From the NCBI GenBank assembly GCA_009768925.2, contig VHIT02000018.1:186001-250000 (forward strand): a stretch of 64,000 nt of DNA, read 5' to 3'. Positions within the stretch are counted from its first letter, which is position 1. Every line of letters starts with the position of its first letter. A model generated the notes under the pieces. It saw only the letters and a program-made list of their open reading frames with translations, was not told where the DNA came from and made no database searches. A program made the translations under genes and the position numbers. Below, in pieces: positions 20,018 to 30,666 of the stretch. The stretch comes from Cryptosporidium bovis (taxonomy: Eukaryota > Apicomplexa > Conoidasida > Eucoccidiorida > Cryptosporidiidae).

Positions 20018-21554
20018 TTATCTACTGTTAGTTTCTGGATTCATATGGGAAGCAATAATGTTCTCAAAGTGATCTCTCGAGTTTTCAATGTTATATAGGA
20101 CGGATGCAAGAGTAATATCTGTTAAAATGTTTAAAGTTAATATATTTAGTTTGATATGTGCAGAATAGTCATTTTTCGTACAAAGACTCAATTAAGCTTT
20201 GTTGATATCAACACTAATGAATTTAAAACTTACCTTTGTCATTGATAACGGCCAGTATATATGAATTTTGTGTAAACCTTTTAATTATACAGGAAAATTC
20301 AGAGGTTTCAAGTTTAATTCCTACAAAATTAGTCTGCGATTTTGCACATGTTAACTTAAATTGCTTACAAATGTTGGATACTCTCTCAAATCTTGACTTA
20401 TGACGAATAGAATCAAGCAAATTAGAACTTTCCGAGTGAGAAATCACTAAAAATGTTGATCTCTCAAATAATACAAGTTCAATTGCATTGCACGTTTCAG
20501 CCAACATTTTTAAATTATTTTCAAGTAAACCAACATTCGGTATTAAAGCATAAACTATCTCACTCCAAGCTGCAAAAAGTGTTTCATCCCATATTGTCGT
20601 CGGGAACACTCTGTAACTCATATCTCCTGCTATTTTTCCTATTTCTCTTTTATAATACTCAACTGCCAATTCTTTTTCATTCGTGGATAATATATCCATC
20701 TTGTGTATTAAACAAAATAGATTTGATTGTGGCGACAATGACTTTAAGTTATCAACAGTGTTCCTAAAGTACACGAAATCTTGCTCCAAATCCTTCATTA
20801 TTTGTTTAGAGGATGTATTCGTCACCTTTCTAACTTCCATTACATATATGAGCACTTGAGTACTTCTAAATATGTGCTCTCTTTGACTTTCAAAGTAGTT
20901 CTCCATAAAGATATCCTTAAAAGCAACCGAAAAGTCAGTAATTATTTAATAATTAAACACTACTTTTGTCCATCAATTTGGGATTTTGTTAGTATTTTTT
21001 CCATTTCTTCAACCCGTGAATATTAGCTATTGCATGAGTATATACTAAAAATTACGAAAAGTAGTCATTATATATCTATTTAAAGCATTATTCCACTTTT
21101 AAAGTCTTATTGTTTGTTACAGATAGAGCGGAGTATTATATTAGTACAATATGTCCATTTTTCTTCTATACATTTTTAATTATAAGTTGCGACTATAGCT
21201 TGGAATGCAATAGTGTGAATTATATAAGCATACTATATCTAACTGTTTCAAAAATAACTAAAACTAATGCAAAAAGCAAGTAAACGAGCCTAATATAATT
21301 CACTCCTCCAAAGATAACATAAACAATCCCCCAAATCGATACAGACTATAACCTCAACCTACCTGACCCCCACAGTCCCACAAGCTAAGCACCAAATTTC
21401 CAAAAAACCTTAAATGTGAATGTTCAATGTTGTTGGTAGCAGTGAGCCTAGTTGTGTCTTTTGGCAAATAATTCGCGAATATAATACTCCTCATTGATGT
21501 TTTTCCTGCTCCTGCTCTTCCCATTAAAAGGACTTTTTTCCTGTCTGAAGTCAT
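20018..21554 (-). CDS. GTR1: Rag/Gtr1-type small GTPase (RagA/B class), three exons
   Basis: Assembled by eye. Exon 1 is 21554-21363, exon 2 is 20915-20234 and exon 3 is 20118-20018. Introns are 447 and 115 bases, with donors CAG|GTAGGT and AAAG|GTAAGT and acceptors TTTAAG and TTTTAACAG. The product is 324 residues. The P-loop GRAGAGKTS is at 12-20. [20 protein letters not shown] (44-63) runs into [13 protein letters not shown] is at 135-138. The C-terminal roadblock half ends [20 protein letters not shown]. These match RagA nearly block for block (for example 'WDCGGQDTFMENYF' and 'ATLINIRNARKHFE'). RagA/B proteins pair with RagC/D and recruit TORC1 to lysosome or vacuole membranes when amino acids are available. 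Length fits RagA (313). It is divergent from RRN3. Confidence 0.9.
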
Positions 21555-22283
21555 ATTTACATATTTTACCTAAAGTTTCGTGGTTTTAGTGCTTTATCAA
21601 CAAAAGTCTATTTCTCTGAGTTTCTAATTGTGAATATTACGTGTATCCCTAATATCCTTCTTTTCGATGTTTATCATGCATAAACACCTACATTTAAATA
21701 ATAAAGCGAAAATTAATTTTAAAAAATATCTTAACACTAATTACTAACGAAGTGGCGCCAAAACGTGTATAAATATGGTAACGCAATGAGAAGTCAAAAG
21801 ATCCAAATATTATTGGTATGACTGAGTCATAAAAGGATAAATTTTGAGGTGGATTTTTTGTCAATCTTGATGTTATTTGGAGCAAAAAAAGTAAGAAAAG
21901 GAGGAAATAGGATACATATAATGTATATAAATAGTGAATAATTTTTTACTGTTATTGATACAGGTTTGAGTGAATTTCATTGGAGAGCATCAATAAGAGT
22001 GGATTGAATACGATAGTGCGTGTTTGATAATAGTTCTTTTCTATATGAGCGAATCACAAAACAAGGAAATCAATATATCAAGGTGTTTTGAACTTTAGGA
22101 AGACAACACAAGACCATTTGTTGTATTCCCTTTGGCGAAATATATGGATGTTAAATAGGTTGCATACATTGAATTTTGACTTTTTTAAGAGAATACCTGT
22201 TGGAAATTACAAAAAGAAGGGAGAAGAGTTGTGGTTCTAGGATAATATAAAAGGAGAAGCATAGTGTAACCTTTTTGATTATA
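21555..22283. promoter_or_regulatory. Divergent promoter, Rag GTPase / RRN3
   Basis: A 729-base spacer. TGGCGCCA at 21753-21760, extended to the exact E2F consensus GCGCCAAA at 21755-21762, lies about 200 bases upstream of the Rag ATG. The rest is AT-rich. No coding frame is supported. Confidence 0.5.
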
Positions 22284-25145
22284 ATGGAGAAGGGGAGTAC
22301 AGTATACAATGAGATACTGGAATTTGATTTTTATTCGTGTTCAGAAAAAGAGTATGGTGAATTAGTCCATTCTGTTATAGATAATATAGTGCCTAGTGAA
22401 ATTAATGTTGACAAGATATTTGATGTACTTAAAAAAAAGTTGATAATTCAAGATGATGGCAAAATAGGAGTATCAATAGGCTCGAGAGGACAGAGCCAAA
22501 GAGAAAGTGAGATAATGAAAGATATAGTCGTGTCAGATAATGTTTATTTCGACTGTAGATTCTCTCTAAAGAAGGAGATAAAGAAGATAATACAAAGTGC
22601 CAAGATTAATTCGAAAATAACAGATGAAAGGGAGTTATTAATACTAAAATATGTATTTTCCAAGGATTACCAAGAAGAATATGAATTCTACATTGTTAGA
22701 CACCCAAATCCAGATTACAACGGATGCAGAACAATAGCAATTGGAAAAGGATCGTCTCTAGATGAAAACATTAAAGATGATAATTCAAATAACTCGTTTT
22801 TGTCAAAACTAGTTCCACTCAATTATGTTTCGTGTGTTAATAAAATAAGAAGCAAATGGGAGCATTCAGGAAGATTAATAGTTAATTTAATGTATTCTAT
22901 ACTGAATATAATTCCAAGAAGTATAAAGCAATACATAGCGGTGTTTCAAGAGATATATCCAGTGTCTCAGAGAAACTCTATTGATTCATATTTATTGTAT
23001 TTTAGAATACTACAGTATGGTATAAAACTTGTTCCTGCCAGTACAAATATACTTGTTAGATTTTTAATGGATAAATTAATATCTCTAGAATCCGAGGTTA
23101 ACACTGACAATCCTAATTTATATACTAATGAGAGATATGAAAAATGGAGACAAGAAGAGCTTCATAATCTTGCCATTCGAATAAAAAAAGGAGAATTTAA
23201 GGATATAATTTCAGCAAAAAATTATATTCAAAATGATGATCTGTTAAGGAAAGAATTCTCTGATAAATTTACTGAGGAAGATATAAATAAAAATGTACAA
23301 ATAATAGATATATTAATGGTTGAACTTTTTGAATTTATTAATGACGTGTGTGAAAATGGTCTCAAGTATAGGGATTATTTTGAGAATGTGAAATATGAAC
23401 AACTAAGCAATAACAATATTAATAAAAACACGTCACAAAAGTTGTTTGTTGACTCGAAAGTTAGTAGGGATTCAATGTTATCAGGAGGTGTTTTATCTAG
23501 CAGTGATTTTGAATCCTCCGCAGTTGAAGATTCGATTGTTTCTTCATCTTGTTTCGGTTCGGAGTATGGCAAAAAGGAGGAGCAGTTGTACAAACAATGT
23601 GTTGATCTCGCGAATACAATTTTAGAAGTCTATGAAACGAAAATACTATCATTGCAGACTTGTTGTTTTATAAATTATATACCAATATATATAATTAGCA
23701 ACAATTTTAACTGGTGCGAAAGGTACTTTCAAATTAACTTTAAAAAATTATTTAATCCTCTGGAGACACTTATGGTTAGAAAAATGTCAGTTGACTATAT
23801 AATATCGTTCATACTCAATTATAAAGTTTCGTCAAATTTCAAGTTTTACATACCTTGTGTTAAATATTTAATGCAATTTCTACACGAGTTTGTTGCTCAT
23901 TGGAATATGGAAAGGACAAATAAGTATAGTTATAATTCAAACAATGATGATGGTTATTGTTCCAATAAGAAAAAGCCAGTAATATCCAAATACAACTCTA
24001 ATAATCTTAAAAATTTGTTTGAACTTTATTGTCACGTGGTTAGTTCCCTTTGTTGGTTATTTTCGGTAATATCAATAAGTTGCATCTCTCATTTGGATGA
24101 AACAAAAGAAAATGTTGGTATTGATAACAATGATATCGATGTATTGTTTGTACTTGAATCATTATTTAACCCCAACAGGGGTTTTATTTCTTTTGTTTTA
24201 TTTGGATCGTTAAGTCCACTGGAGAGTATTGACCCCAAAACGCCAACAATATTTTATAAGTCATCAGTTTTGTTGCTCAACAAAATTGTTGAAATTCAAA
24301 AAGACAAGGATAATTCTTTTTGCAATCATTCCAATGTTGAAATTATTAAAAACGTAAAATCGTACCAGTACCTAAATTCAGTTAAATTAGTCAAAAATTT
24401 ATTTGAAAAAAATCAAGAATCCACATCTCAATTCGACTACATTCCGAACAAGTTCTTAAGCAAAATCCGGCTAAGACACTCTGATATTTATATTAACTCT
24501 CTCTTTATCCCAGAAAAGAGCACTGCCTCTTTAAGTTCAGTTAATAAAATCGTTTTAAACGCCAATATTGACATTAATCCTCTTATTGACGCCATCGATA
24601 AAAACAGGGAAGAAACAAACACAAATCACGAAATAAACTGCAACTACGAATCAAAACAGAACAAAAATCCACAAAATTTAGCGGAAAACAAAGGTAAATC
24701 TGAGGATAAAAGCAGTGTTGAAAATACTTACGGCAAAATGAAATCGTCTATCCTTCCACAGCAGTCACTTTGGGAGTCAGTTTGGGGCAGTGTTCCCGTC
24801 TCACAAGAAGAGCTCGAGAGTGATCTTTATATTACTAAAAATAAAAAACTAAGAGTTAACTGTGGAATTGGGGGAAACACTTATTGCGTCGGTAATATTT
24901 CCAACATAGGCGGCTTTTCTCATTTTGAAAAAATAAATGACGACTCGCCTACTTTGAAAAACAATTTTCACAACAGTAATCCCATTCAGAAGTCCAATAG
25001 AAGATTGCCTTCTAAAGTCAACTCCAATGGGAAAAATCCGTCACTTTTGGAGATTATTCTCTCCTCAGAAGCGTACAAACGCAGTAAAATAAGTATAACT
25101 CCTTGCGAGCGCAGAAAAATAGCTCCTAGACGAACTTTAAGTTAA
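22284..25145 (+). CDS. RRN3: RRN3 / TIF-IA, RNA polymerase I initiation factor
   Basis: A 953-residue protein starting at ATG 22284; the frame is open a few codons further upstream but without an ATG. HEAT-like helices characteristic of RRN3 are visible. The block at about 255-290 reads YLLYFRILQYGIKLVPASTN and then ILVRFLMDKLISLESEVN. The block at about 455-545 reads CCFINYIPIYIISNNFNW and then VRKMSVDYIISFILNYKVSS. It ends FYIPCVKYLMQFLHEFVAHW. These correspond to RRN3 'ILELVVEKLLKLDVNAS' and 'aagNYIGSFLARAKFI...V..CLdlLvNWLH'. RRN3 bridges RNA polymerase I to the rDNA core factor and is a growth-control point. The C-terminal 250 residues and an internal Ser-rich insert (about 380-425) are lineage-specific. 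It is divergent from the Rag GTPase, so a nutrient sensor and a ribosome-synthesis regulator share a promoter. Confidence 0.83.
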   Translation: MEKGSTVYNEILEFDFYSCSEKEYGELVHSVIDNIVPSEINVDKIFDVLKKKLIIQDDGKIGVSIGSRGQSQRESEIMKDIVVSDNVYFDCRFSLKKEIKKIIQSAKINSKITDERELLILKYVFSKDYQEEYEFYIVRHPNPDYNGCRTIAIGKGSSLDENIKDDNSNNSFLSKLVPLNYVSCVNKIRSKWEHSGRLIVNLMYSILNIIPRSIKQYIAVFQEIYPVSQRNSIDSYLLYFRILQYGIKLVPASTNILVRFLMDKLISLESEVNTDNPNLYTNERYEKWRQEELHNLAIRIKKGEFKDIISAKNYIQNDDLLRKEFSDKFTEEDINKNVQIIDILMVELFEFINDVCENGLKYRDYFENVKYEQLSNNNINKNTSQKLFVDSKVSRDSMLSGGVLSSSDFESSAVEDSIVSSSCFGSEYGKKEEQLYKQCVDLANTILEVYETKILSLQTCCFINYIPIYIISNNFNWCERYFQINFKKLFNPLETLMVRKMSVDYIISFILNYKVSSNFKFYIPCVKYLMQFLHEFVAHWNMERTNKYSYNSNNDDGYCSNKKKPVISKYNSNNLKNLFELYCHVVSSLCWLFSVISISCISHLDETKENVGIDNNDIDVLFVLESLFNPNRGFISFVLFGSLSPLESIDPKTPTIFYKSSVLLLNKIVEIQKDKDNSFCNHSNVEIIKNVKSYQYLNSVKLVKNLFEKNQESTSQFDYIPNKFLSKIRLRHSDIYINSLFIPEKSTASLSSVNKIVLNANIDINPLIDAIDKNREETNTNHEINCNYESKQNKNPQNLAENKGKSEDKSSVENTYGKMKSSILPQQSLWESVWGSVPVSQEELESDLYITKNKKLRVNCGIGGNTYCVGNISNIGGFSHFEKINDDSPTLKNNFHNSNPIQKSNRRLPSKVNSNGKNPSLLEIILSSEAYKRSKISITPCERRKIAPRRTLS

Positions 25146-25567
25146 CCTTTCTTTTTCATGACTTAAAAATCAATGTCATGGTGCATGCGTTTTATTAACG
25201 GTAGTCATGTCAGTTTTTACTTTTGCATAGCGCCACTTTCGTATATTTGAAAAAGACATTCCCACATAATCCAAATGGCCTCTTTAGAGATATTTTAAAC
25301 TTTAATATACTTTTTACTATAGCGCTTTTTCGGCTTGTGCTTTACAACTTTTTTCAGTATGACTCGGCTTAGACTTCAACTGAGGAAACTGGGATTCCAC
25401 GGAAATCGCCGTATAAGTCCTTCTGCCCCACAAAACATCAAATCCGATCCCCTATTAGCCCCTTCAGAAGACCAATTAGCTTCAGCGCCAAATGGCGGGC
25501 ATTTTCTGATGACAATTTAAGATTTCAATTACGGAATAAGTAATTATAAAGAGGAAAAAGGTGAAAA
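25146..25567. promoter_or_regulatory. Promoter region of the METTL13-type gene
   Basis: A 422-base spacer with GCGCCA cores at 25230-25235 and at 25485-25490. The second is extended to GCGCCAAA followed by TGGCGGGC. A 53-codon ATG frame (25359-25520), directly preceded by a TTTTTTCAG splice-acceptor-like tract, may be an upstream ORF. I cannot assign it a product. Confidence 0.4.
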
Positions 25568-27787
25568 ATGGAACTACTTCCTAATGAGGCAGAGGACTTT
25601 TCGAGTAGTCGTTATTGGGACGAATTCTTTAGAAAGCGTGGCGAAAACGGAAATCACTCCTTTGAGTGGTATGGTGAGTTCTGTGAGTTGGAAGGCTTGC
25701 TGGTTGATTCAATGATAAGAAGTGGAGATGGAGAGAGAAGCAGGTTTGAAAATAAGAAAATACTCCACATAGGATGTGGAAGCTCGAGTTTGGGGGCAGA
25801 CTTATACGATATAGGGTTTAAGAACATCACTAATATTGATTTTTCTAAGGATATAATAAGCGAAATGTTGAAAAAGAACAAGAAAAGGAGTGAAATGAAG
25901 TGGTTGTGCGTGGATGTTGAGAAGGAGTTCGAGGATTATGTTAGTAATGAGAATAATTTCGGTCAGTTTGATACAATTATTGACAAAGGATTTTTGGACG
26001 CTTATTTATCTTCGAATACAAGTTTAGATAACGATCCCAAATGCATGTTAAAGTCAAAAGAGTATCTGAGACGATCACTTGATCTTCTAAAGGATGGTGG
26101 AAAGTACGTGCTAATAACACTCGGACAAGACTACGTTTCAAAGGCACTATCTCTTAATCTTTACAATATCAGATGCGAAATTGTCGTTGAGCCGTTGATA
26201 AGAATAAAAGGGACTAAGTACTTGCCTTACTATATAGAGATAACAAAAAAGGGTGATAGTAGCGACCTTGAATATAATAAAAAGACTAGTTTTATGTTAA
26301 GAGAAGTTTTTAACAATGATGATACAGAAAGGGAAAAATTTTCAATATGGAGTTTATCAAAAAAATTGAAAGAGTTGTCTGTAATGTACTGGGACAACAA
26401 ATATATAGGTTTGTTTTCCCCTGGGGAGATAAGGGAGTATCAGCTAAATTCAAAAAACTCAAAAAGCTTTTTTATTACCGTTTATGACAGCATTAATTCA
26501 AATAAAAACGACAAGCCAACCGTTGGTCTTTTGGTTCCTCTTGGTCAGGAACAAGATTGGCTATACTCCTCTAGAAAAGGAATGGAAGAAATTTCAAGAC
26601 AAGCTTGTTGCAAAAGGTTAATAGTAATATCACGATTGAGCGAGGAAGCAGAGAAAGAAGAAGCTGTTTACGACGATAATATTATTGTAGACGAAATCTC
26701 AGACTTTATCTCCCCTCTTGCTCTCAAAGGATCAAAGAGATTTCCCATTTTAACTGTAGGTGACAACGGTAGAAATGGTGAAAAAGAACCAGAAGGCACT
26801 ACTAAAAGATGTATATACAGCTGCGACTCAAAATACTCCAAAAAAATAATGATCTACGACATTAAAGAATCAGAACATAAGATAAGACGACAAATGATAT
26901 TTAAGTCAAGTCCCAGACTAATTCAGTCAGAAATAACTCTGCAAAAAGATGAGGGAAACAACAATAAAGACGCCTTTTTATTCAAATACAATAAGGATCT
27001 TTCCAACTACTATATTGGGGTAATTTTGCTCTCTAGTTTGTTGGTCAACAAAGTTCAAAACTGTAATGGAGAAAAAACGATGAAAACACTTATTCTTGGT
27101 CTTGGTGGTGGCGTTCTTCCAAGTGTTCTCTGCAGTTTGCATTCAAACAAGATTAAAATCACTGCTGTTGAAATTGACGAAAGTGTAAAGGATGTAGCAA
27201 TTAACTACTTTGGTGTTAATGAAAAGGAAATCAACATTGTTATCAGAGATGCGTTCGAGTATGTAAATTTTATTTCAAGTAAAAATAAGGATAAGTATGA
27301 TTTTATTGTTGTTGATATAAATTCAAGTAATATAAATGATTCATTAATGTGTCCCGGTACCGAATTTATTCAATTTGAATTTATAAATAAATTAATTAAG
27401 GTATTAGATACTGACGGTTTTATTGTGTTGAACGTATCTTGTAGGGATGCTGAAAGAAGATGTCAGGTCTTTAACGAATTAAAAAACATCCTTAAAGCGG
27501 TTCAAGATACCCAGATTTGCGAAAATAAGCATGATAAAGACGCAAATGAAACTAATACTATGAATAACAATTACCAAAGCTGTTTTGATTATGACTTAAA
27601 AACAATAGAAACTGGAAAGGAAGAGATAAATGAATTATGGGTTATCAAAAGAAGAACAAATAAGGAATATAAGAACGAACTTGAAACGTTTATCTCTGAA
27701 AACATTGACTTATTTTTAAAGAATAACAGTAACATCGAAAATATTGACAAATATACCTGGATTGAAAGGTTATCAAATATATTATAA
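25568..27787 (+). CDS. METTL13-like double methyltransferase (eEF1A-lysine/N-terminus type)
   Basis: A 739-residue protein with two class I SAM-dependent methyltransferase domains. The N-terminal one has the YWDEFF opening (17-22), motif I KILHIGCGSSSLGADLY (64-80) and an acidic partner 'ITNIDFS'. The C-terminal one has motif I TLILGLGGGVLPSVL (from about 507), 'TAVEIDESV', and then 'YDFIVVDINSSN'. This order is the METTL13 (EEF1AKNMT) layout. In that family the N-terminal domain methylates eEF1A lysine 55, and the C-terminal domain methylates the eEF1A alpha-amino group. The function here is by homology. The length (human 699) fits. It is convergent with SF3A2, with only 8 bases between the two coding ends. 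Confidence 0.88.
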   Translation: MELLPNEAEDFSSSRYWDEFFRKRGENGNHSFEWYGEFCELEGLLVDSMIRSGDGERSRFENKKILHIGCGSSSLGADLYDIGFKNITNIDFSKDIISEMLKKNKKRSEMKWLCVDVEKEFEDYVSNENNFGQFDTIIDKGFLDAYLSSNTSLDNDPKCMLKSKEYLRRSLDLLKDGGKYVLITLGQDYVSKALSLNLYNIRCEIVVEPLIRIKGTKYLPYYIEITKKGDSSDLEYNKKTSFMLREVFNNDDTEREKFSIWSLSKKLKELSVMYWDNKYIGLFSPGEIREYQLNSKNSKSFFITVYDSINSNKNDKPTVGLLVPLGQEQDWLYSSRKGMEEISRQACCKRLIVISRLSEEAEKEEAVYDDNIIVDEISDFISPLALKGSKRFPILTVGDNGRNGEKEPEGTTKRCIYSCDSKYSKKIMIYDIKESEHKIRRQMIFKSSPRLIQSEITLQKDEGNNNKDAFLFKYNKDLSNYYIGVILLSSLLVNKVQNCNGEKTMKTLILGLGGGVLPSVLCSLHSNKIKITAVEIDESVKDVAINYFGVNEKEINIVIRDAFEYVNFISSKNKDKYDFIVVDINSSNINDSLMCPGTEFIQFEFINKLIKVLDTDGFIVLNVSCRDAERRCQVFNELKNILKAVQDTQICENKHDKDANETNTMNNNYQSCFDYDLKTIETGKEEINELWVIKRRTNKEYKNELETFISENIDLFLKNNSNIENIDKYTWIERLSNIL

Positions 27788-27795
27788 AGTTTAGT

Positions 27796-28455
27796 CTAAC
27801 TTTTTTTACCAGTAAAATAAATTTGAATGTGGTACACCTTTCTTTCTTTGTCCCAATAAGTTTGTATCCTCTGTCTATTTATTTCCATACTAGGAACTCT
27901 TATTCCAACTGTATTGTACGGTTCCGCACCTACAAATAAATATTGGTATCTAGGATCAGGTTTCTCAATCTTCTGTTCCCAACATGACATTATTCTATAA
28001 CTAGGAATGCACTCTTCCAAGATTTCGTTAAAATTAAATCTACAATAAATACAATACGTCCCACCAGTGCTAGATTCTCTGTGTTTTGTGATCTTGTACT
28101 TTGGTTGGCCTATTTTTAAAATCTTCTCTTTGTTTTCATCCCTCTCCTCGTCCACTTTTTCGGTCCTTCGTATTATTTGTGGAACCTTATCCTTCGAGGC
28201 TCTGTATGCTAAGTTGGTTTGGTGTTTTCTTCCTTGGGTATGAGATAAATACGAGCCTTCATTTGTATGTATAGTCGAACAAAGTCTGCACTCAACCTGT
28301 CCCAAATGATTTCTCATATAATAAGGATCCTTCGATAAGTCTATACTTTCCAATGCCAGCCTCCTAAGTCGTTCTCTTCTTTCTATTGCAACATCTTGAG
28401 AGCTGGCCAAAGCTCCACTTCCTGTTTTGTGTCCCTCCCTGTGTTGAAAGTCCAT
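27796..28455 (-). CDS. SF3A2: Splicing factor 3a subunit 2 (SF3A66/Prp11)
   Basis: A 219-residue protein opening MDFQHREGHKTGSGALASS, the nearly invariant SF3A2 start. A matrin/U1-type C2H2 zinc finger follows (C56, C59, H72, H78; VECRLCSTIHTNEGSYLSH). Next comes the 'GRKHQTNLAYRAS' helix and the conserved core near 165-190 (SCWEQKIEKPDPRYQYLFVG). SF3A2 is part of the U2 snRNP SF3a complex that stabilises U2 at the branch site. The protein stops without the long proline-rich tail of animals, as in the yeast-like short form. It is divergent from the CBM-HAD phosphatase gene. Confidence 0.95.
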   Translation of the reverse strand: MDFQHREGHKTGSGALASSQDVAIERRERLRRLALESIDLSKDPYYMRNHLGQVECRLCSTIHTNEGSYLSHTQGRKHQTNLAYRASKDKVPQIIRRTEKVDEERDENKEKILKIGQPKYKITKHRESSTGGTYCIYCRFNFNEILEECIPSYRIMSCWEQKIEKPDPRYQYLFVGAEPYNTVGIRVPSMEINRQRIQTYWDKERKVYHIQIYFTGKKS

Positions 28456-28976
28456 TGTTTATCAGTTCACTTTCTCAAATTTTGCGCTAGTTTGGGACAA
28501 AAGAAATAGCTTTCTTATTTCTCATGGAATTTATATTATTACTGTCTTTGTCTGTCTCGTTATGTATGCACTCCTATTTCTGAAGAAAAAAAGGTTAATT
28601 TTTTTGAGATTTCATTCCGGTACCTTTATAATTAGAGCGCCAGCATGTTTAACGGTATTGCGAGAATTTGTATTATTTTTATTATCAATATACTAGAGGA
28701 AAAAAATTATTAAAAATGAGGAATAATTTAATTAGGTGCTTCAAAGTGTGTTTTTAATTTTGAGATTGAAATTCGTGGAAACTCTTGAATTCGGTCAGTC
28801 ACGTAGGTGTTTCAGAAGCCAGTCCTCCATACATATCGTCTTTGAATAACCCATAAAATTCGGTGTATTGGTGTGTTTTGCATTCTTCACTTTGGAAATA
28901 GATACATAAACAAGCGAGATAGCTGGTTTTTGATGCAAGATATTTGTGGACACACCTGAATGTGTGTATTCCTCTA
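28456..28976. promoter_or_regulatory. Divergent promoter, SF3A2 / starch-binding phosphatase
   Basis: A 521-base spacer with a GCGCCA core at 28637-28642 and CCGGTACC near 28618-28625. It is otherwise AT-rich without a coding frame. Confidence 0.4.
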
Positions 28977-30666
28977 ATGGTTGAAGTAAGACTTTTTTAT
29001 AGTTCTGGTTGGAGAAGTGTATTTTTGCATTACCAAAGTGAAGAACATAATTCAAACACCGGTGATTCAAAATGGATGTTCAAGAACTTCGTGCCTGTAG
29101 AGGGGAAGAGAGGTTGGCATTCAATAGTGCTGAATACAGAAATGTAAGTTTCAAACGCATAACTGAAAATGTGAAATAACTATTTTGTATTTAATATTTA
29201 AAACTTGTAGGGAAAGTCTTGAATTTGTGATATGTAACGACAGCAAAACGGAATGGGACAATCCTCCAATAGATTTGAATCACCCAAGCGCGAATAGAAA
29301 CTATAAAATATGCTTAAACAACAATGAAGAACACAGATATTGCTTATTTAATGGAAAACTATCATTAATACCTAAAATATCACCAATTGTGTTAGTTACG
29401 GACTTGGATGGGACTTTGATAGGTAACAGTTATTATTTGAGTAAATTTAATGATATTTGGATAAGAGAACACATGTTTAATGGCTCAAAACTAATATATT
29501 CAACTGGAAGAAATTTAAAAGACTTTTTAATTGCATCTAAACAATATAATTTACTCAAACCAGACTTTGCTATTTGCGGAGTCGGAACGGAAATATACGA
29601 GTTTCCAGAAGAACCGATGGAAATAAGCATTTATTACGATTATTTAAGATTTACGCTAAGGTGTGAAAAAGAGTGCAATGTTCCACTGTCCATCATTCAA
29701 AAATACCATGATATGGGAGAAGAGATTAATCTCCAAGACGAAAAATACATCGACAAGCCGGAGAATCAAGCAAACGAGGCAAATCCACTATTCCCGGAGT
29801 GGTGTCCAAACAGGTTGTTTGCTTGGCCAGTGAGAAAGTGGTTTGAAAAAATAAAAGAAAGCTTTAATAGAAACAAAGTAATGGATGATACGGAAAAGAT
29901 ACTGAGTAAAAATAACTTAAACCACTACGTAAATGGAAATAACTTTCACGATCCATTTCGCTTATCAATGTCCATTTACACTAAAGACGCAAATGAGACA
30001 TTTGATATTGTAATACAAGCGAACAAAAGAAACTATAAATATGCCATTAGTGGGCAGGGAGAATGGAAATACTTGGACATTCTTCCAGAAGTTGGTGGGA
30101 AAAAATTCTCAATAATTTTCATTTTCAAAGAAATACTGAAGGGTAAGATTCCATTGAATAGATTTCTAGTGTGCGGGGACTCTGGTAATGATGCCCATAT
30201 GTTTTCTTTAAATGAGTCAAAAAACTGTTGTGTTGGTAATGCTCAACAGGACCTAAAAGACTTTCTTTTAAGCAATAAGAGGACGTTTAAATCAGTTTTC
30301 AGGCAAAATGAGAAACTTGGAATGGTTTTCTTTTCTGACAACTCTAGCGGGGAAAATGAATGTTTAAACACTGAATCTTCCTGTCAAAACAAACAGAGTG
30401 AACTACTTAAAAAGATTATGAAAACCCAAAATTTAGATCCCCCGGACGAGGTGAGTTCCCTCTATAACACCTTTTACCCACTTACTCGGATTTTTTACCT
30501 TTGATTTGTTTGCACCTTTCTGACATACATTCACTTGTCACTTACATTGGTCACACTACCATTGATTTCTCCTGCTCAGATATTCATCTCGATATTTCCA
30601 AATGCTGGTGGTATTATTCAAGCCTTAATACACTATTGTTTCGTCTCTAATAGTTATTTACTTTAA
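28977..30666 (+). CDS. Starch-binding (CBM25/53) + sucrose-phosphatase-like HAD hydrolase, three exons
   Basis: Assembled by eye. Exon 1 is 28977-29143, exon 2 is 29211-30450 and exon 3 is 30580-30666. Introns are 67 and 129 bases, with donors GTAAGT and GAG|GTGAGT and acceptors TTGTAG and CTGCTCAG. The product is 497 residues. Residues 3-90 look like a CBM25/53 starch-binding module: LFYSSGWRSVFLHYQ, a W..M core, then SLEFVICND and WDN...NYKI. A HAD phosphatase follows, with DLDGT (nucleophile D120), STGRN and CGDSGNDAHMF. It resembles sucrose-phosphate phosphatase. Exon 3 restores the ending NAGGIIQALIHYC, like plant SPP 'CAAGIIQAIGHF'. Without exon 3, exon 2 would read to a stop at 30504. 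The substrate is unknown; a phospho-sugar tied to amylopectin storage is plausible. Confidence 0.85.

Noticed and set aside
22275-22283. Upstream extension of RRN3 frame
   Set aside because: The extra codons begin with TTG; a nuclear gene of this type should start at the ATG at 22284.
25359-25520. 53-codon basic ORF upstream of the METTL13-type gene
   Set aside because: Initially looked like a small ribosomal protein (MTRLRLQLRKLGFHG), but the rest does not fit bS16 or any other family; kept only as a possible upstream ORF.
30451-30504. Read-through C-terminus of the CBM-HAD phosphatase
   Set aside because: A GAG|GTGAGT donor and CTGCTCAG acceptor join to an exon encoding the SPP-like ending, which is more convincing than the 18-codon read-through.
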